Source: DATEPR01 sp036279295 (lineage in GTDB: Bacteria; Actinomycetota; Actinomycetes; Mycobacteriales; Pseudonocardiaceae). Taken from it: a DNA stretch of 40,035 nt. The stretch's first letter is position 1, and each line of letters begins with the position of its first letter. The stretch is taken from contig DASUJK010000045.1 of the NCBI GenBank assembly GCA_036279295.1, positions 1 through 40,035 on the forward strand. The letters are read 5' to 3'. The translations under genes were made by a program, and so were the position numbers. A model generated the notes under the pieces. The model was not told the DNA's origin. It worked only from the letters and a program-made list of their open reading frames with translations, and made no database searches. Positions 38,282-40,035 of the stretch are shown here, piece by piece.

Positions 38282-39903
38282 CCTGACGCATTGAGCGAAC
38301 CGGGGACTGTCCCTGGTCACGGGCACGTAGCGAGGCCACTGAGGCCCCGGACGTGCCCGTTTCGCTGTCTTCGTCGTCGTGCCCCTGATCGCGCTGCGGC
38401 ACCCGGAACATGGGCACAACCTGGTTCGGCCCGACGATCTTCACCTGAGCCACCAGAGCATCAATCAGAGCCTTGGTCTGAGTGGGCTGGTTGCGACCGA
38501 GTACCTGGTCTATGTGGGCGACGATGTCGGCCAGCTCGGCGGGTTCGGGCATGGTGGGTTCGCCCTCAAGTTCTTCGGTCAGCTCGTCGCGCCGTTGCCG
38601 GAGTTGCCTGATCTTGGTGGAGAGCTTGTCCAGCCGTGGCGCGGCGGTCTCCTCGGACATGGTGCCGTTCTCGAACGCGGTGAAGTACCGCTCGACGGCT
38701 GTGTTGGCCTTGGCCAATTCGCTGCTGATTATGTCGTGTTCGGCGATGCGTTCGGCGTGGCCTGCGGTGTAGAACGCGCGTGCGTCCGCGACCGCTTGCG
38801 CGATCAGATCCGTGTGGTGGGCGTAGAAATCGCGCATCGACGCCAGGACGGCTCCGTCGGTGTCATCGGCGTTCAACCGGGGCGCGGAGCACTGCTGGGT
38901 GCCGTAGCGGGCACGGGTGAAGCACGTGTAGTAGCGGTACGTCTTGGACCGGCCCTTGGCGGAGGTGCCGATCATCGCCTTGTCGCAGTCGGGGCACCGG
39001 ATCTTGCCGGTGAACAGGTAGTCAGAACCGTTGGACGCGCGGTGGCTGTAGCTCTCACCCCGAGCGGCAAGAATCCGTTGTGCCTCTTCGAAAGTAGCCA
39101 TGTCGATGATGGCTTCGTGGGCGTTGAGGACGACTACCTCGCGGAAGACGATCTCCCCGATGTAGACGCGATTGACCAGCACCCGCAACACCTGTTGCGC
39201 GGACCACGGCCCACCGACCACCGTCCGATGCCCGCGTGCGTTGAGCCGGTTGGCGATCTCGCGGGAACCGATCCGATCGTCGGCATAGCTGGTGAAGATC
39301 GTGCGGATGATCGGCGCCTCATCGGGCACGACCTGCAACACGGCGGTGTCCGAGTGTGGCGTGTATCCGGACGGTCGCGAGCCACCGGCCCAGCGTCCAC
39401 CTGCGGCTTTGCGTTCCATCCCGTTGATCACCCGATCGATGATCACTTCGCGTTCGAACTCGGCGAACATGCCCAGCAGTTGCAGCAGCAACCGACCCAT
39501 CGGGGTGGAGGTATCGATCGGCTCGGTCGCCGACCGGAACGCCACCCCCGTCGGTGAGCTGGTCCAGCAGGTCGACCAGGTCCCGCAGGCGCCGGGAGAA
39601 CCGGTCCACCCGATACACCAACAGCACATCGATCAAACCGGCCCGTGCGGCCTTCAACGCCTGCTGTAGGCCGGGCCGGTTGGTGGTGGCACCGGAGGCA
39701 TCATCGGCGAACCGTTTCACCAGCCGCAATCCCGGTTGCGACGCGATATAGGCGGTCAGGCTGGTGTCCTGTGCCTCGATCGAATAGGGCTGGTGCCCCT
39801 CGTCGGTGGACCGACGCACATAGACACCGACGCGCACGTCACCGGATTCAGGAATGGACGCGGCTTTCACAATAGCTTTCTTCGCGGTGCGTGGCGTGCC
39901 CAT
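38166..39903 (-). pseudogene. Large serine recombinase (integrase), frameshifted
   Basis: Reading from the ATG at 39903: MGTPRTAKKAIVKAASIPES, then DVRVGVYVRRSTDEGHQPYS with the catalytic serine in RRSTDEG, ADDASGATTNRPGLQQALK, and VLLVYRVDRFSRRLRDLVD, the resolvase catalytic arginine block. At a run of five G (plus-strand C at 39545-39549) the frame is lost; removing one G gives VAFRSATEPIDTSTPMGRLL and then LQLLGMFAEFEREVIIDRV. The following domains are the recombinase domain (GGSRPSGYTPH), a zinc ribbon with CPDCDKAMIG and YYTCFTRARYGTQQC, and a coiled coil about 38560-38700. The last 38 or so residues are antisense to ssrA, including VEVPGIEPGSS, an artefact of tRNA-like DNA. It is probably inactive unless the frameshift is a sequencing error or programmed. 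Confidence 0.85.
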
Positions 39904-40035
39904 TTCCTGCCCCCACAAGTCGCCTCTTTATCACCCGAACGAACTCGACTTTACCGGAAACCGCAGGTAGCAGGCGTGCGCGGTGGACGTTCACTCGACC
40001 GCGTGAAAGTAGGTGGTGTCGCTGGTGACCCAGCG
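39904..40035. other. Upstream of the recombinase, window edge
   Basis: 132 bases up to the end of the window. Expected to contain the recombinase promoter; I see no other gene, repeat or att-like copy of the tmRNA 3' end here. Confidence 0.4.

Overview
The window is high-GC DNA with dense, mostly GTG/ATG-started genes. It carries several markers found only in actinobacteria: WhiB7, UvrD2 with an HRDC domain, a DUF4191 protein, a UPF0182 protein, a PPA1309-family protein and a YlbL-type PDZ/Lon protein. A four-half-site GlnR-like operator lies in front of glnA. Gene content and order best fit the order Pseudonocardiales (relatives of Amycolatopsis, Saccharothrix, Kutzneria). This placement is an inference from gene families, because no species-level marker could be compared.

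Layout. (1) 1-4214: the 5S gene ending an rRNA operon, then a GNAT acetyltransferase and glnE. (2) 4230-8957: an accessory patch with a broken P-type ATPase fragment abutting a broken type I restriction specificity (HsdS) fragment, a DUF7711 protein, a pRiA4b ORF-3-type protein and an unrecognised 406-residue protein. (3) 9211-12078: glnA, an RDD membrane protein and a DUF4191 membrane protein, the order known from Mycobacterium tuberculosis Rv2219-Rv2220. (4) 12226-26719: a long conserved actinobacterial block (uvrD2, whiB7, ABC1 kinase, ThiF-like protein, YgjP-type metallopeptidase, zinc-metalloprotease family, YlbL, PPA1309, UPF0182) matching M. tuberculosis Rv3198c-Rv3193c, with a methyltransferase and two small ORFs added. 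(5) 26783-29140: initiator tRNA-Met and small regulators (DUF2630, DUF2087, a Cys4 mini-protein, a PadR regulator). (6) 29235-33547: prfB, ftsE, ftsX, smpB and an amidohydrolase. (7) 33540-37851: acyltransferase, a two-component system and an EamA transporter. (8) 37910-40035: the tmRNA gene ssrA, whose 3' end is abutted and overlapped in antisense by a frameshifted large serine recombinase, the edge of an integrated element that continues past the window.

How the genes work together. GlnA makes glutamine and GlnE adenylylates it (target Tyr402), while a GlnR-like operator sits upstream of glnA, so both transcriptional and post-translational nitrogen control are visible. WhiB7 is the antibiotic-stress activator. 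Its leader shows an upstream ORF with a strong ribosome-binding site, a stop codon inside a hairpin and a strong intrinsic terminator, i.e. a ribosome-sensing attenuator. SmpB and tmRNA together form the trans-translation rescue system, near release factor 2. FtsE and FtsX form the divisome ABC-type complex. A recurring arrangement, a TAnnnT -10 element 6-8 nt before the start codon, suggests that many mRNAs here are leaderless.

No CRISPR array, secondary-metabolite cluster or recognisable defence island is complete in the window. The items most worth a second look are the serine recombinase at ssrA, the whiB7 leader, the Gly/Ala insertion in the methyltransferase, and the chimeric pseudogene patch.
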